A stretch of DNA of 64,000 bases from CAWBRT01 sp963819175. Lineage in GTDB: Bacteria; Acidobacteriota; Terriglobia; Terriglobales; Acidobacteriaceae. Location: NCBI GenBank assembly GCA_963819175.1, contig CAWFVJ010000012.1:122957-186956 (forward strand), in the 5' to 3' direction. Shown here piece after piece: positions 45,718 to 55,557 of this stretch (position 1 is the stretch's first letter; each line of letters starts with the position of its first letter). Both the position numbers and the translations under genes were made by a program. The notes under the pieces are model-generated. The model did no database searches, was not told the DNA's origin, and was given only the letters and a program-made list of their open reading frames with translations.

Positions 45718-47184
45718 CTACGCTCGCGCAAAATCAATATAACCGCGTTGTACGTCCGTGCTCAGCAGCTTTACCCGCAGCTTGTCTCCAACGTCCACTC
45801 CCTGTTGCCCACGCGCCAATAATCCTTCCACGTGGGGCTGCAACACGCGAACAAAGGTTCCGTGTGGAGTCACTCCCGTAACGATCGCATCGAAGAGTTC
45901 GCCGATTCTGCTGCTCATTGCGACTGCCGCGATTCGCTTCGACATTTCTCGCTCAACCTTTCGCGCCGCATCTTCTTTCGAAGTGCAGTTGGCGGCGATT
46001 GCGGCCAATTCGTCGTCCGAATATGGAGGAGGCTGCTTCGCGAGCACAGCTTTGATCAGCCGCTGAGTGACCAGATCGGCAAAACGCCGGTTGGGAGCCG
46101 TAGAGTGCGTATAGTCTTGGACGGCGAGGCCGAAGTGTCCTTGCTCAGGATCGCCGGGGCGTTCCAGAACATACTCGCCTGGCCCCATCAACTTGATCAC
46201 CGCCAACGACAGATCGGCAAAGTGGTCCGGATCGGCAGCTTTGCGCTTCATCAGGAACTCGTTCAGCGCCTTGGAATCCGGCTCGGCGGGCAGTTGTTCA
46301 CCTTGTTGCGCTGCAAGCTCCACGATGCGGTTCCACCGCTCTGGGGTTTTTACCACGCGCCGGATGGAAGAAACCGGCAGCAACATGCGAGCGACCACGC
46401 CATTCGCCGCGATCATGAAATCTTCAATCAGCTCCGTGGCGTGGTTCTTCTCCTCTTTCGCAACACCCACGATTTGCTGGTTCAGTATCACGGGGTGGAC
46501 TTCGGTGGTTTCGATATTGAGCGCACCGTGCCGATACCGCTCATTCCTCAAGGCCTGGGCAATCTCATCCTGGAGGCGCAGTTGAGATTGCAGCTCCAAG
46601 GAGCCTGCCACCTTATCCGGAGCTGCGCCTTTGCCCTCGAGCCAAGCCCCGACGGCGTTATAAGCGAGCTGCGCTTTATTGCGGACGATTGCAGGATATA
46701 CGTCGCTCGATTTGACGCACCCATCCGGGCCAACCACAAACTCGATTACCAGGCTAAGCTTATCCGCTCCCTCCAGCAGCGAAGTGGTGCCGGTTGAGAG
46801 CTGCTCGGGCAACATCGAAAAATTCCGCACGCCTGTATAGACCGTGGTCGTTTCTTTCGCGGCATGCTGATCGATGGCGGAGTTCTTCGGAACGAACGTA
46901 TCGACATCCGCGATTCCTATCAGCACCCGCGTCTCACCAGTGGGGAGGCGCTCGGCTACCTCAATCTGGTCGAGATCACGCGAGGTATCGTTATCGATGG
47001 AAGACCAGAGCAGATTGCGCAGGTCGCGAATCGTTCCGCCTGGCGCCACCTTTGGCGGGCGCGCTTCCAATCGCGCAAGCTGCTGCTCAACTTGCGGAGG
47101 AAATTCCGGCTCAAAGCCGTTTGCCAGCATGGACTGTTTGGCTGCCGCCTGAAGATCGAAGTGGGAAACGTGAATAGTGCTCAT
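45718..47184 (-). CDS. RNB-domain ribonuclease (RNase II/R family)
   Basis: A 488-residue exoribonuclease. RNB core: LRNLLWSSIDNDTSRDLDQI with the Asp cluster, VLIGIADVDTFVPKNSAID, FSMLPEQLSTGTTSLLEG and DYTHSTAPNRRFADLVTQRL. The C-terminal S1 RNA-binding part is FDAIVTGVTPHGTFVRVLQ. No N-terminal cold-shock domains precede it. Start 47184 (MSTIHVSHF) is chosen over TTG at 47199. It degrades RNA 3' to 5'. Confidence 0.9.
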   Translation of the reverse strand: MSTIHVSHFDLQAAAKQSMLANGFEPEFPPQVEQQLARLEARPPKVAPGGTIRDLRNLLWSSIDNDTSRDLDQIEVAERLPTGETRVLIGIADVDTFVPKNSAIDQHAAKETTTVYTGVRNFSMLPEQLSTGTTSLLEGADKLSLVIEFVVGPDGCVKSSDVYPAIVRNKAQLAYNAVGAWLEGKGAAPDKVAGSLELQSQLRLQDEIAQALRNERYRHGALNIETTEVHPVILNQQIVGVAKEEKNHATELIEDFMIAANGVVARMLLPVSSIRRVVKTPERWNRIVELAAQQGEQLPAEPDSKALNEFLMKRKAADPDHFADLSLAVIKLMGPGEYVLERPGDPEQGHFGLAVQDYTHSTAPNRRFADLVTQRLIKAVLAKQPPPYSDDELAAIAANCTSKEDAARKVEREMSKRIAAVAMSSRIGELFDAIVTGVTPHGTFVRVLQPHVEGLLARGQQGVDVGDKLRVKLLSTDVQRGYIDFARA

Positions 47185-47350
47185 GGTTGAGTAGGCCAAC
47201 GAAACTAGAAAAGCCTAACACGAGCAAGGGCTTGCCGATTTATTCTCGCTCCATACACACATTTGTAGGGGGCCCACATTTGCCGCAGTTGGCTAATGTG
47301 GGGTGACTCGCCAGATTGAGCTGCTTGCTTTGAGGGGCAAGGTTTATCGA

Positions 47351-47539
47351 TCAAACGGCGTCGGAATTCTTGACCCTGGCACCCTCTCTGGCTGAATGTG
47401 TTTTTCGCACCCTCGGTGCGTTAAGGACTCTTATCACAAAGTCCAGCTGCAATCCCGTGTGCTCCAGTATCTCGGGGATGGTCAAGCGAGTTTGGAAGAG
47501 TTCTCTGACGCGTTGTTCCTGGTCCAAGGTTGGGAACAT
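47351..47539 (-). CDS. Small hypothetical protein, possible HTH
   Basis: A 62-residue frame. MFPTLDQEQRVRELFQTRLT and IPEILEHTGLQLDFVIRVLN look helical, with a helix-turn-helix rhythm. No family is recognised. Basic residues dominate the tail (RKTHSAREGARVK). It stands alone upstream of the ribonuclease and may be real. Confidence 0.35.
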   Translation of the reverse strand: MFPTLDQEQRVRELFQTRLTIPEILEHTGLQLDFVIRVLNAPRVRKTHSAREGARVKNSDAV

Positions 47540-47786
47540 TTATGAGTCTCCTGCTCAGCTGGTGCCGTCCTGTCGTGAGGCCCGGCACAAGCCACCCTAA
47601 CTTGCAGTATTATCGGCACGGAGCATCATCACCATTAGGGCAGTACCACGGTTGGTGTATCCCATTGTTCACAAAAAACGTCATCTCGACCGAAGCGGAC
47701 CGGGGTCCCCAGCAGACGCCGTTGTTGCGTTTGATGGGGTGGGGAGCGGAGTGGAGGGATCTTGTGGTTCCGCAGTGAAAGGAGCA

Positions 47787-48446
47787 ATGGTGAAATCAAT
47801 CCTCCGACTGACGTTCATCGTTGTGAGCACCGCCGCCTATTTTGGCTTGGCCGTTCTGGGCGGAGGCGGGCCTGCTACCTTCTTCTCCCACCCGGCGCTG
47901 ATCGCGCTTGCCTTAGCGACCTTGGCGATGACTGTTGTCGCATTTTTCGCCGGCGGAAATCTGAGTTCCGGGGTGCGCGAGGACCGTGGCAACCGCTGGG
48001 TCCTCGTAGCCTTCGGGCTGATCGGACTGCTTGCCGCCTATCTGCCGGCCTGGGCGGATCGGGTAGAGTTTTGGACTATCGACGGCGATGCCCTCCGCTG
48101 GCTCGGCGTCATTCTCTTCACGGTCGGCGGCGCGCTGCGGATTTGGCCTGTCTTTGTGCTCGGTCACCGCTTCAGCGGCCTGGTGGCCATTCAGCCCGGG
48201 CATACCCTGGTCACAAGCGGTATCTATGGAGTCATCCGCAATCCCAGCTATCTGGGGGCGCTCGTCAATTCACTGGGGTGGGGACTGGCCTTTCGTTCGA
48301 CGGTCGGCGTGCTGCTCACGGCACTCCTTATTCCGCCGCTCGTCGCGCGCATGCACGCCGAAGAAAGGCTGCTACGCTCAGAGTTCGGCGCTGAGTACGA
48401 TGCTTACCGCGCCCGGACATCACGATTGATTCCGGGCCTCTATTAA
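47787..48446 (+). CDS. Isoprenylcysteine carboxyl methyltransferase (ICMT)-family membrane protein
   Basis: A 219-residue, five- to six-helix membrane protein. FVLGHRFSGLVAIQPGHTLV, SGIYGVIRNPSYLGALVNSL and ARMHAEERLLRSEFGAEYDA are the conserved ICMT/PEMT features, including the S-adenosylmethionine-binding HAEE motif. Start 47787 follows AAAGGAG. The real substrate in bacteria is usually unknown. Confidence 0.85.
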   Translation: MVKSILRLTFIVVSTAAYFGLAVLGGGGPATFFSHPALIALALATLAMTVVAFFAGGNLSSGVREDRGNRWVLVAFGLIGLLAAYLPAWADRVEFWTIDGDALRWLGVILFTVGGALRIWPVFVLGHRFSGLVAIQPGHTLVTSGIYGVIRNPSYLGALVNSLGWGLAFRSTVGVLLTALLIPPLVARMHAEERLLRSEFGAEYDAYRARTSRLIPGLY

Positions 48447-48457
48447 GAACCGTCAGG

Positions 48458-48673
48458 CTATTCGTCGGCCGCTACCGTAGAAAATGGAGCGCGAACGGTA
48501 GCCCCACCGCCAATAATACAAGCCAATAATAGGAAAAGATTGAATAGCCCCAGGATCAATCCCAGACGCCAAAAGTCCTTGGACGGTATATAGCCGCTAC
48601 TGAAATAGATGGGTGCCGGGCCGTTGGCGTAAGGTGTTATGACGCCCATCAGTCCGAGTGAATACAACAGCAA
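48458..48673 (-). pseudogene. C-terminal fragment of a DASS-family anion transporter
   Basis: YSLGLMGVITPYANGPAPIY and FSSGYIPSKDFWRLGLILGL match the last membrane segments of divalent anion:sodium symporters (CitT/TtdT type). Only 70 of about 450 residues remain. The rest is absent, and the serine hydrolase gene begins 30 bases beyond its upstream side. Confidence 0.65.
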
Positions 48674-48702
48674 AAGGGTTACGGGCTTAATCGGTAATCC
48701 GT

Positions 48703-49971
48703 TCAGCGCGTCATGGCGCCGTAGACCAGATCCTGAACCAGCTCGCGATAGTATTTGCGGATTTCGCCTGGCGCTGCCGTGCCAAACACCACTACTAGCC
48801 GCTGCTGCGGATCGACCCAGAAGCCGGTGCCATAAGCGCCGTTCCAGGTGAACTCGCCGGGGCTTGCGGGCACTGCCGCGATGCCGGGCTCAACACGAAC
48901 TGCCACGCCCAGGCCAAAACCGTAGCCAGCGCGGTGTGGTTCGATGTTGGCCACGTTGTTCTTGATTGAGGCCGAGAGATGGTTACTCGTCATTAGCTTG
49001 ACCATCTCGGGGCTAAGCACCCGCTTCCCGTCCAAGCTGCCGCCGTTGAGCAGCATCTGGCCAAAGCGCAGATAGTCGGGCACTGTGCCGATCGAGCAGC
49101 CGCCGCCGCACTCGAAATTCACCGGCTCCTCGATCACTCCGATGTGCTGCGGCTTGCCGGTCAGCGGATCGTTTGGCAGCGGGCGCGCCACGCGGGCGCG
49201 CTTGGCGGGGTCGATGTGGAAGCCAGTGTCGACCATGCCGAGCGGCTTCCAGATCGTCTCACCCAGATACTCGCTCATCTTCTTGCCGCTCACCCTCTCG
49301 GTCACGGCAGCGAGCACGTCGAAGGAAACCGAGTATTCCCACACCGTGCCCGGCTGATAGACCAGCGGCAGCTTGGTGATCTTGTCCATGAAGGCCTGAC
49401 TGTTCGGCAAGGCCGCCAGCGTGTTGCCGGGCGGATAGAGGTTGGCGACCGTGCTGCTCGAATCGGGCCGTCCGCCATAGGTCATGCCTGAGGTGTGGCG
49501 CAGCAGATCCTGGATGGTGATCGGCTGCTTCTGTGCTTCGTAGCTGAGCGAGCCATCCGCTGCCGGGATGGCGACCTTCATGTTGCCTACGGCGGGGAAA
49601 TAGCTGGCAAGCGGGCTGTTCAGCGGCAGTAGTCCGCGTTGGGTCAGTGCCAGAACGCCCACCGCCACCTGCGGCTTGGTCATCGAGGCGAGGCCGAAGA
49701 TCGAGTCGACCTCCATCTTCAGGCCTTTGTCCTTGTCTCGATAGCCATAGGCTTTGAGCATCACCAGCTTGCCGTCACGCGCGATGCCGATCACAGCCCC
49801 CGGTACGCGGCCTGCCTGGATTTCGCGATCGAAAAAGGCGTCAATCCGCTTCAGCGCCTCGGAAGAGAAGCCGGCTTTTTCTGGTATGGTCGGCGGCAGA
49901 GGTGGGTTTGCGGCTTGGGCGTTGGCGATCAGCAGATATCCGATGATGGCTGAGAGCAAAAGTTTGCGCAT
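48703..49971 (-). CDS. Exported class C beta-lactamase-like serine hydrolase
   Basis: A 422-residue serine hydrolase. Signal peptide: LLLSAIIGYLLIANAQA. The SxxK motif is SMTK within IFGLASMTKPQVAVGVL; YSVSFD corresponds to the Tyr-x-Asn/Ser element. ECGGGCSIGTVPDYLRFGQM and EFTWNGAYGTGFWVDP are typical of the esterase/EstB-like group. Start 49971 (MRKLLLSA) is chosen; a TTG five codons upstream is possible. Likely an esterase or transpeptidase-like hydrolase, not a resistance enzyme. Confidence 0.88.
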   Translation of the reverse strand: MRKLLLSAIIGYLLIANAQAANPPLPPTIPEKAGFSSEALKRIDAFFDREIQAGRVPGAVIGIARDGKLVMLKAYGYRDKDKGLKMEVDSIFGLASMTKPQVAVGVLALTQRGLLPLNSPLASYFPAVGNMKVAIPAADGSLSYEAQKQPITIQDLLRHTSGMTYGGRPDSSSTVANLYPPGNTLAALPNSQAFMDKITKLPLVYQPGTVWEYSVSFDVLAAVTERVSGKKMSEYLGETIWKPLGMVDTGFHIDPAKRARVARPLPNDPLTGKPQHIGVIEEPVNFECGGGCSIGTVPDYLRFGQMLLNGGSLDGKRVLSPEMVKLMTSNHLSASIKNNVANIEPHRAGYGFGLGVAVRVEPGIAAVPASPGEFTWNGAYGTGFWVDPQQRLVVVFGTAAPGEIRKYYRELVQDLVYGAMTR

Positions 49972-50455
49972 GGTGGTTTCCCCCAAGGATCATGGTCCGT
50001 TGTTGTGATCACGACGACATGGGCGTGACCGGTATCAGGCTCCGGCTAAGAACCCTGTATACATTTCAACAGCAATCTCCTTTTCAGCTCTGGATTGGCT
50101 GCATTGTACCGCTCGTGGAGGGGCTTGCAAGGCCAAAACTGCACCCGGGAAATGAAAAATGGTGCAATGCTGTCCCAATTGACATCCTCTTCGGCGGGCC
50201 ATGGGCTGACTGATTGACCCGCCAGCGGTGTCCCTGCGGGGAAATCGGCGGGTATCTTCCGGATGGCCCGTTATTCACCAACAATCCGTGCAAGCTCCGG
50301 CATGCCATTGGGTTCACTCAGTTATTCTGACGAAATTACGGCATGGCTCTGACGCAGCCGCATTTCCGTATACTTGCTTGACATCGAAAGAGGATATCTT
50401 AAAGGCGCTGGTTCGGGGCCCGCAGTTGCGCGAAAGCCATGGGAGCAGGAACACA
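49972..50455. other. Gap before the third catabolic region
   Basis: About 480 bases without a gene. The frame of the next gene is open from 50228 but has no conservation before 50456. The gap between the divergent serine hydrolase and UbiD genes must contain promoters for both, but I cannot place them. Confidence 0.4.
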
Positions 50456-51799
50456 ATGACAATTACTTCGATGCGTCAGTGGCTGACAGTCCTGGCGGAA
50501 GAGAGACTCTTGAAGGTGGTCAGCCGGAAGGTCAGCCTGCAACACGAACTGGCGGCGGTGGGTAAACGCGCCGACGGGCGGTGGGCAGTGCAGTTCAACC
50601 ATCCCGGAGACTTCGACATACCGGTCGTTACCGGTATCGCCAGCAGCAGGGCTTTGATAGCCAAGGCAATGGGCGTTGCCGTTCCCAGCATCTCCGAGCA
50701 TTTCTCATGGGCGCAAGCTCATCCGTCAGCCTGCCAAATCGTGGATCGTGCCACTGCCCCTGTAAAACAGGTAAGGGCTGGCGCAGTTGACCTTGGCTGC
50801 TTGCCGATTCCGGTGCACCACGAAAAGGATGGCGGCCGTTACCTTACCGCCGGGCTCCTGGTCTCTAAGGACTCTTCCACCGGTACCAGGAATGTATCGA
50901 TTCATCGTTTGCAAGTGCTGGGACCGGATCGGATGGGAATCCTCATTCTGCCGAGGCATCTGGCTCACTTCTATCATGCCGCCGAGCAGAAGGGGAAGGC
51001 TCTGGAGGTAGCGATCGCGATTGGCGTTGATCCGCTATTGTTACTCTCCTCACAAGCCCTGACTCCGTTGGGCTTTGACGAATTCACCATCGCCAGTACC
51101 CTGTACGGAGAGCCATTGAAACTAGTGAAGTGCGAAACCGTGGATCTGGAAGTTCCAGCGGAGGCGGAGATAGTCCTGGAAGGCCGCATTCTGCCGGACA
51201 CGCGCGAAACCGAAGGGCCTTTTGGGGAATACCCGAAATACTATGGGCCGGCTTCTCTCAAGCCTGTTATTGAATTGACAGCGATGACAACGCGCAGAAA
51301 TCCCATCTATCATACGATTGTTCCAGCGACCCTGGAGCACCTGCTCATTGGTTCCATCCCCCGCGAGGGCGGCATGTTACAAGTGATCAGGAGCGCGGTG
51401 CCAAACACGCTCGCTGTCCATCTGACCCCGGGTGGCACCTGTCGTTATCACGCCGTGGTTCAGATTGATAAGAGGAATGAAGGCGAAGCGAAGAACGCGA
51501 TGTTGGCGGCCTTCGCCAGCAGCCAGGAGATCAAGCGCGTAGTCGTTGTCGACAAAGACGTGGACATTTTCGATCCGGTGGATGTCGAATGGGCAATAGC
51601 AACTCGATTCCAGGCCGGGCGGGACTGTACGATCATCACCCGCGCTTTGGGGAGCAAGCTTGATCCATCGGGTGACGATGGAGTCAGCGACAAGATGGGA
51701 ATCGACGCGACGGTTCCGCTTGGCGCCGATCCGTTTCGATATGAACGGATCCGGATTCCAGGAGAAAAGGATATCGACGTGGAATCCTATTTCGATTAA
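50456..51799 (+). CDS. UbiD-family decarboxylase
   Basis: A 447-residue prenylated-FMN-dependent (de)carboxylase. VGKRADGRWAVQFNHPGDFD begins the family region, and NVSIHRLQVLGPDRMGILIL, EGPFGEYPKYYGPASLKPVI with the E-x-R...E active-site environment and VPLGADPFRYERIRIPGE are recognisable. It would decarboxylate an aromatic or unsaturated acid. The UbiX prenyltransferase is not in the window. Start 50456 follows GGAGCAGGA. It heads a gene run with the flavoprotein. Confidence 0.88.
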   Translation: MTITSMRQWLTVLAEERLLKVVSRKVSLQHELAAVGKRADGRWAVQFNHPGDFDIPVVTGIASSRALIAKAMGVAVPSISEHFSWAQAHPSACQIVDRATAPVKQVRAGAVDLGCLPIPVHHEKDGGRYLTAGLLVSKDSSTGTRNVSIHRLQVLGPDRMGILILPRHLAHFYHAAEQKGKALEVAIAIGVDPLLLLSSQALTPLGFDEFTIASTLYGEPLKLVKCETVDLEVPAEAEIVLEGRILPDTRETEGPFGEYPKYYGPASLKPVIELTAMTTRRNPIYHTIVPATLEHLLIGSIPREGGMLQVIRSAVPNTLAVHLTPGGTCRYHAVVQIDKRNEGEAKNAMLAAFASSQEIKRVVVVDKDVDIFDPVDVEWAIATRFQAGRDCTIITRALGSKLDPSGDDGVSDKMGIDATVPLGADPFRYERIRIPGEKDIDVESYFD

Positions 51800-51933
51800 T
51801 CCTGGTCACCGTGATCAGTGCGGTAGTTACAACGGCTGAGAATGAAGATGACGGCGGACAGCCGCGGTGCGTACACCAACACCGAAACCGCTCTAACTGA
51901 ATGGCATTGACGACAGCAGCTGGGGGAAGCTCC

Positions 51934-53619
51934 ATGTTCGAAATCAGAGAGACGGACATCTTGGTTATTGGCGGCGGCGGCGCCGGAATGAGGGCAGCGA
52001 TTGCAGCCGCGGAAATGGGTAAACAAGTTGTTTTGCTGAGCAAGGGCCCGCTCTCCCGCACCGGCATCACGCCGGTTGCCGGCGAAGGCGTGGAAGGGGC
52101 CGTCAATGAAGGCGACACACCGGAATTTCACTATCGTGACACACTGACTGCCGGCCGCGGATTGGCCGATGAGAACTTGGTCTACGCGTTGGCGCAAGAC
52201 TCGGTCGCGCGCATACAGGATCTGGAAAGCTACGGCGCAAGGTTCAAGAAAAAGCCGGATGGATCCTATGCCACTTCCTTGCGTCCGGGGCAGAGCCATT
52301 CGCGCAATCTTTTCATTATCGGCGGCGGTTACGGCTTCGCTTCTACCCTCGCCCGCAAGCTCGCCGAATTCCCGAATGTGATGATTCTCGAAGACGTTAT
52401 CACGACCAACATCCTCGCCGAGGACGGAAAGGTCATCGGCGCAATTTACCTCGACGTACGGACAGGCGAGGTGCATGCCATCGAATCCAAGGCCACGATT
52501 CTCGCCACCGGCGGCTATGAGGAGCTGTGGCCGTTTACAGACACTCCTCCAGACACGACTGGCGAAAGCTTGGTCCAGGTCTATGCACTCGGCGCGCAAC
52601 TCGTCGACCTGGAGCAGGTCCTCTACTACCCCGGGGTGGTTGTGCATCCGCCGGCGGCGCGGGGCTGGCTCGTGCAATATGAATACCTCCTCAATCCGGA
52701 TGTTCTGGATGGCAGGGCGCTAAACGGAAGAGGTGAGGTGTTCATCAAGGGCTTCCCCGCGAGGGACGAATTTATCAGGGCGATCGGAAGAGAAGTAAAG
52801 AACGGGACGGCCAGCCCTCACGGTGGCTTCTACGTTGACCTGTCGCACTCGAAATTGTCGCGAGAGGAGCTCACCAAGAAACTCGAAGACTGGATGCACC
52901 AGTTCTGGAACTTGAAGCAGGTCGGCATCGATCTACGCGATGACAAGGTGGAAATGGCGCCGGCGGCGCACTACTGCCTGGGTGGTATCAAGATTGATGA
53001 CTACGGCCGCACCAATCTGGAAGCTCTCTTTGCGGCCGGCGAAATCACCGGGAATGTGCATGGCGCCAATCGCATCTCCGGTAACGCGCTGTCGGAAACT
53101 CAAGTGTTCGGCAAGCGATGCGCCGAGATTGCCTGCCATTATGCTGACGATGCGCCAGCGAATGGAGGTTCCAATCGGAAGGCGTTGTACCGCGAAGTTG
53201 TCTTGGCGGAGTACCAGACCATCAGTCGTTGGAAGGAATGCAAAGCCGAAGGTGTGAGGCCCATTGCATTGAAGGCGAAATTGCAGGACGCGATGAATCG
53301 CTACGTGGGGCTGGAGCGGGATGAGCAAAACCTTTTGAAAGGTCTGGCGGCAGTGCGAGAGCTTCGTTGTGACATGTTGCCGAGGGTCACTACGGTCGCG
53401 ATCAGACGCTTCTGTTATGAAGTGCAGGAAGCGTATGAGATTCGCGGCATGATCGATCTGGCGGAACTTGTGATCTTATCCGCTCTGCAGCGGAAGGAAT
53501 CGCGCGGACATCATTTCCGTCTCGATTACCCGCAGACCGACTCCGCTGCCCAGCATACTTCTATTCAGATGGTTGACGGCAAACAACAGTTAAGTCTGGT
53601 TCCAGTGACTCGTCTGTAG
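51934..53619 (+). CDS. FAD-binding fumarate-reductase/SdhA-like flavoprotein
   Basis: A 561-residue flavoprotein. DILVIGGGGAGMRAAIAAAE is the FAD loop, LSKGPLSRTGITPVAGEG the start of the substrate site, NGRGEVFIKGFPARDEFIRA and PAAHYCLGGIKIDDYGRT the active-site segments, and ANRISGNALSETQVFGKR the second FAD motif. It lacks membrane anchors. With the 2Fe-2S protein that follows it could form a soluble or peripheral reductase or dehydrogenase of an unsaturated acid. Confidence 0.88.
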   Translation: MFEIRETDILVIGGGGAGMRAAIAAAEMGKQVVLLSKGPLSRTGITPVAGEGVEGAVNEGDTPEFHYRDTLTAGRGLADENLVYALAQDSVARIQDLESYGARFKKKPDGSYATSLRPGQSHSRNLFIIGGGYGFASTLARKLAEFPNVMILEDVITTNILAEDGKVIGAIYLDVRTGEVHAIESKATILATGGYEELWPFTDTPPDTTGESLVQVYALGAQLVDLEQVLYYPGVVVHPPAARGWLVQYEYLLNPDVLDGRALNGRGEVFIKGFPARDEFIRAIGREVKNGTASPHGGFYVDLSHSKLSREELTKKLEDWMHQFWNLKQVGIDLRDDKVEMAPAAHYCLGGIKIDDYGRTNLEALFAAGEITGNVHGANRISGNALSETQVFGKRCAEIACHYADDAPANGGSNRKALYREVVLAEYQTISRWKECKAEGVRPIALKAKLQDAMNRYVGLERDEQNLLKGLAAVRELRCDMLPRVTTVAIRRFCYEVQEAYEIRGMIDLAELVILSALQRKESRGHHFRLDYPQTDSAAQHTSIQMVDGKQQLSLVPVTRL

Positions 53620-53656
53620 TGCAACCGCGAAACAAGGCAAGGAAAGGTTTAAGGCC

Positions 53657-54064
53657 ATGGATGTGCAACTAAAGGTATTTCGGTTCAACCCGACAATCGA
53701 TACCATTCCCACCTATAAAACGTATTCGTTGCCCTGGACGGAAGGACTCACGCTGCTGGCCGCGATCAGGAAGATCTATACCGATACGGATCGAACCCTG
53801 GCCTTTCGCAACTATTACTGCGGACGCGGCCTCTGTAACGGTTGCCGGGTAACCGTGAACGGTACGGCGAAAAAGGCCTGCCATGTTGTGCTGGAGCCGC
53901 GCTCGGTATACACCGTTGATCCGTTGAAGGGATACCCCGTGATTCGCGACCTCGTTGTCGATTTCGGAATCCGGCGGGTTCCCGCCTTCGGCGAAGGCCA
54001 GATTGAGGTTCGGCAGGGCGCAGTGGTTTCGAGGGTCGGTGCTCGCGCCGTGTCCGATTTGTAA
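53657..54064 (+). CDS. 2Fe-2S protein, SdhB/FrdB N-terminal-like
   Basis: A 135-residue protein with FRNYYCGRGLCNGCRVTVNG and KKACHVVLEP: the Cys-x4-Cys-x2-Cys...Cys pattern of plant-type 2Fe-2S domains. The normal C-terminal 3Fe-4S/4Fe-4S half of SdhB is missing, so it is a short electron carrier. It starts 37 bases after the flavoprotein and likely hands its electrons on. Confidence 0.8.
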   Translation: MDVQLKVFRFNPTIDTIPTYKTYSLPWTEGLTLLAAIRKIYTDTDRTLAFRNYYCGRGLCNGCRVTVNGTAKKACHVVLEPRSVYTVDPLKGYPVIRDLVVDFGIRRVPAFGEGQIEVRQGAVVSRVGARAVSDL

Positions 54065-54078
54065 TCCGCCGAAACGCA

Positions 54079-54092
54079 CTGGCCGGGGCCAG
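54079..54092. terminator. Possible bidirectional hairpin between convergent genes
   Basis: CTGGCC-GG-GGCCAG is a perfect 6-bp stem between the convergent ends of the 2Fe-2S and symporter genes. No T-run follows on either side, so only a hairpin is claimed. Confidence 0.35.
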
Positions 54093-54102
54093 CGTTCAGC
54101 AG

Positions 54103-55557
54103 CTACTCTACCGTCGCAGTGTGGGTTCTTTTCTTACCACGCTTGCTGAACAAGCTACGTCCCAGCATGATCGCAGCGGGAACAGCCAATCCGACGTAGA
54201 TGTTATCGATCCCCCAGGGATTGCCCATGAAGAACCAGCAGACCACCGCCGCCGAGCCCAAAATGAGACCCCAGAAAGCACTTCGGCCGTCACCCAGTTT
54301 GGGTAGGTAGAACATAAATACAACCATTACGCTGACCGTGGTTCTGAGCGCCCTGGCAAAGAAAATGGTTTTCAATAGGCCGGGTACGAAGAGGGCAAAG
54401 GGGATAGGAAGCAGACCAATCAGAATCGAGAATATCCGTGTGAGGACGAGTTTGTTTTTCTCGGCGGGATTAGCGAAGGGGACAACGAAATCCTTCATAA
54501 TCAATGCGGTTGCACCCAGCTGGCAGGCTGAGATCGTAACCAGGGTGGTGGCAACGATTGAGGCGGTCACCACGCCGGCCGCCCACGGTCCCATCGATTT
54601 CAGAAACACCGGGAGCGCGTAGACACTGTTGATCGTCGGAAACAGGCTGCGTGCTGAAATGCCGATGAAGGCGGCGAAAAAGCCGATGGGCACGATGCAC
54701 ATACTGGCAACGAATCCGGCCTTCCGGGCCTCTTTCTCATCATTGAGGGAAGCGATGCACTGGATGACATATTGCGTCGAGAACACTGCCCCGATGTTGG
54801 CGATGGTCCAGGCGATAATAGTCGGCACGCCAATTCCCGTGAGCGAAAAATAACGCGGAGGAAGATTTCCCAAGCCGATGGGTGTTCCCTTGAGCAGTTT
54901 CCATGCAACCAGGCTCACGATGATCAGGCCAATATATTTGAACGACATGTGGATGAGGTTCGAGATTCCGACTCCGCGCAATCCGCCGAACGCCACGTTG
55001 AGGGTGGTCGCAGCGCCAACGATGAACACGCAGCTCTTGATCGAAATCCCCAGCAGCACCGAAAGGGTAGCGGCTCCGCCTGTGTACATGGAGACGTTCA
55101 CGACCGTCAGGGCGTAGACCATGATCGCCGACACCGCCATCCGCGTCGCAGAGCCGTACTTCAGACCGACCGCGCCGGAAATGGTGTACTCCTTCAGGCT
55201 GTTGAGTTTCGGCGCAATAAAAAGGGCGTACAGGAAAAAGCCAACACCCATGCCGACCAGGTTCCAGGCTGCCGAGATGCCTTTGGCAAATGCCGTCTGG
55301 GCGGTACCCAGGGTGGCAGCCGTGCCAATGAATTCCGACATGATCAGGACGCCCACGACGAGCGGTCCCATCATGTTCTTGGCGGTCAGGAAGCTGGTAC
55401 TGTCTTTGCTATACCTGGCGGAAAGCATTCCCAGCCCTGTGGTTATTACGATGTAGGCCAGACTGATCGCAAAGATGATTCCGAGACCTTGCAAGGTACC
55501 CCCCGTGTCTCCGTGTGTTGGGTGCTGAGTCGAGTGTTGTTGGAGTTTGCTCCCCAT
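54103..55557 (-). CDS. Sodium:solute symporter (SSS family)
   Basis: A 484-residue, about 13-helix SSS transporter. GIIFAISLAYIVITTGLGML, LTAKNMMGPLVVGVLIMSEF, GLRGVGISNLIHMSFKYIGL and TIANIGAVFSTQYVIQCIAS are typical; the last carries a Na+-site segment. It faces opposite to neighbours and would import an organic acid or amino-acid-like substrate with sodium. The start is ATG 55557. Confidence 0.85.
   Translation of the reverse strand: MGSKLQQHSTQHPTHGDTGGTLQGLGIIFAISLAYIVITTGLGMLSARYSKDSTSFLTAKNMMGPLVVGVLIMSEFIGTAATLGTAQTAFAKGISAAWNLVGMGVGFFLYALFIAPKLNSLKEYTISGAVGLKYGSATRMAVSAIMVYALTVVNVSMYTGGAATLSVLLGISIKSCVFIVGAATTLNVAFGGLRGVGISNLIHMSFKYIGLIIVSLVAWKLLKGTPIGLGNLPPRYFSLTGIGVPTIIAWTIANIGAVFSTQYVIQCIASLNDEKEARKAGFVASMCIVPIGFFAAFIGISARSLFPTINSVYALPVFLKSMGPWAAGVVTASIVATTLVTISACQLGATALIMKDFVVPFANPAEKNKLVLTRIFSILIGLLPIPFALFVPGLLKTIFFARALRTTVSVMVVFMFYLPKLGDGRSAFWGLILGSAAVVCWFFMGNPWGIDNIYVGLAVPAAIMLGRSLFSKRGKKRTHTATVE

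Noticed and set aside
45832..46797. Plus-strand frame of 321 codons
   Set aside because: Antisense to the RNB ribonuclease, which has all family motifs.
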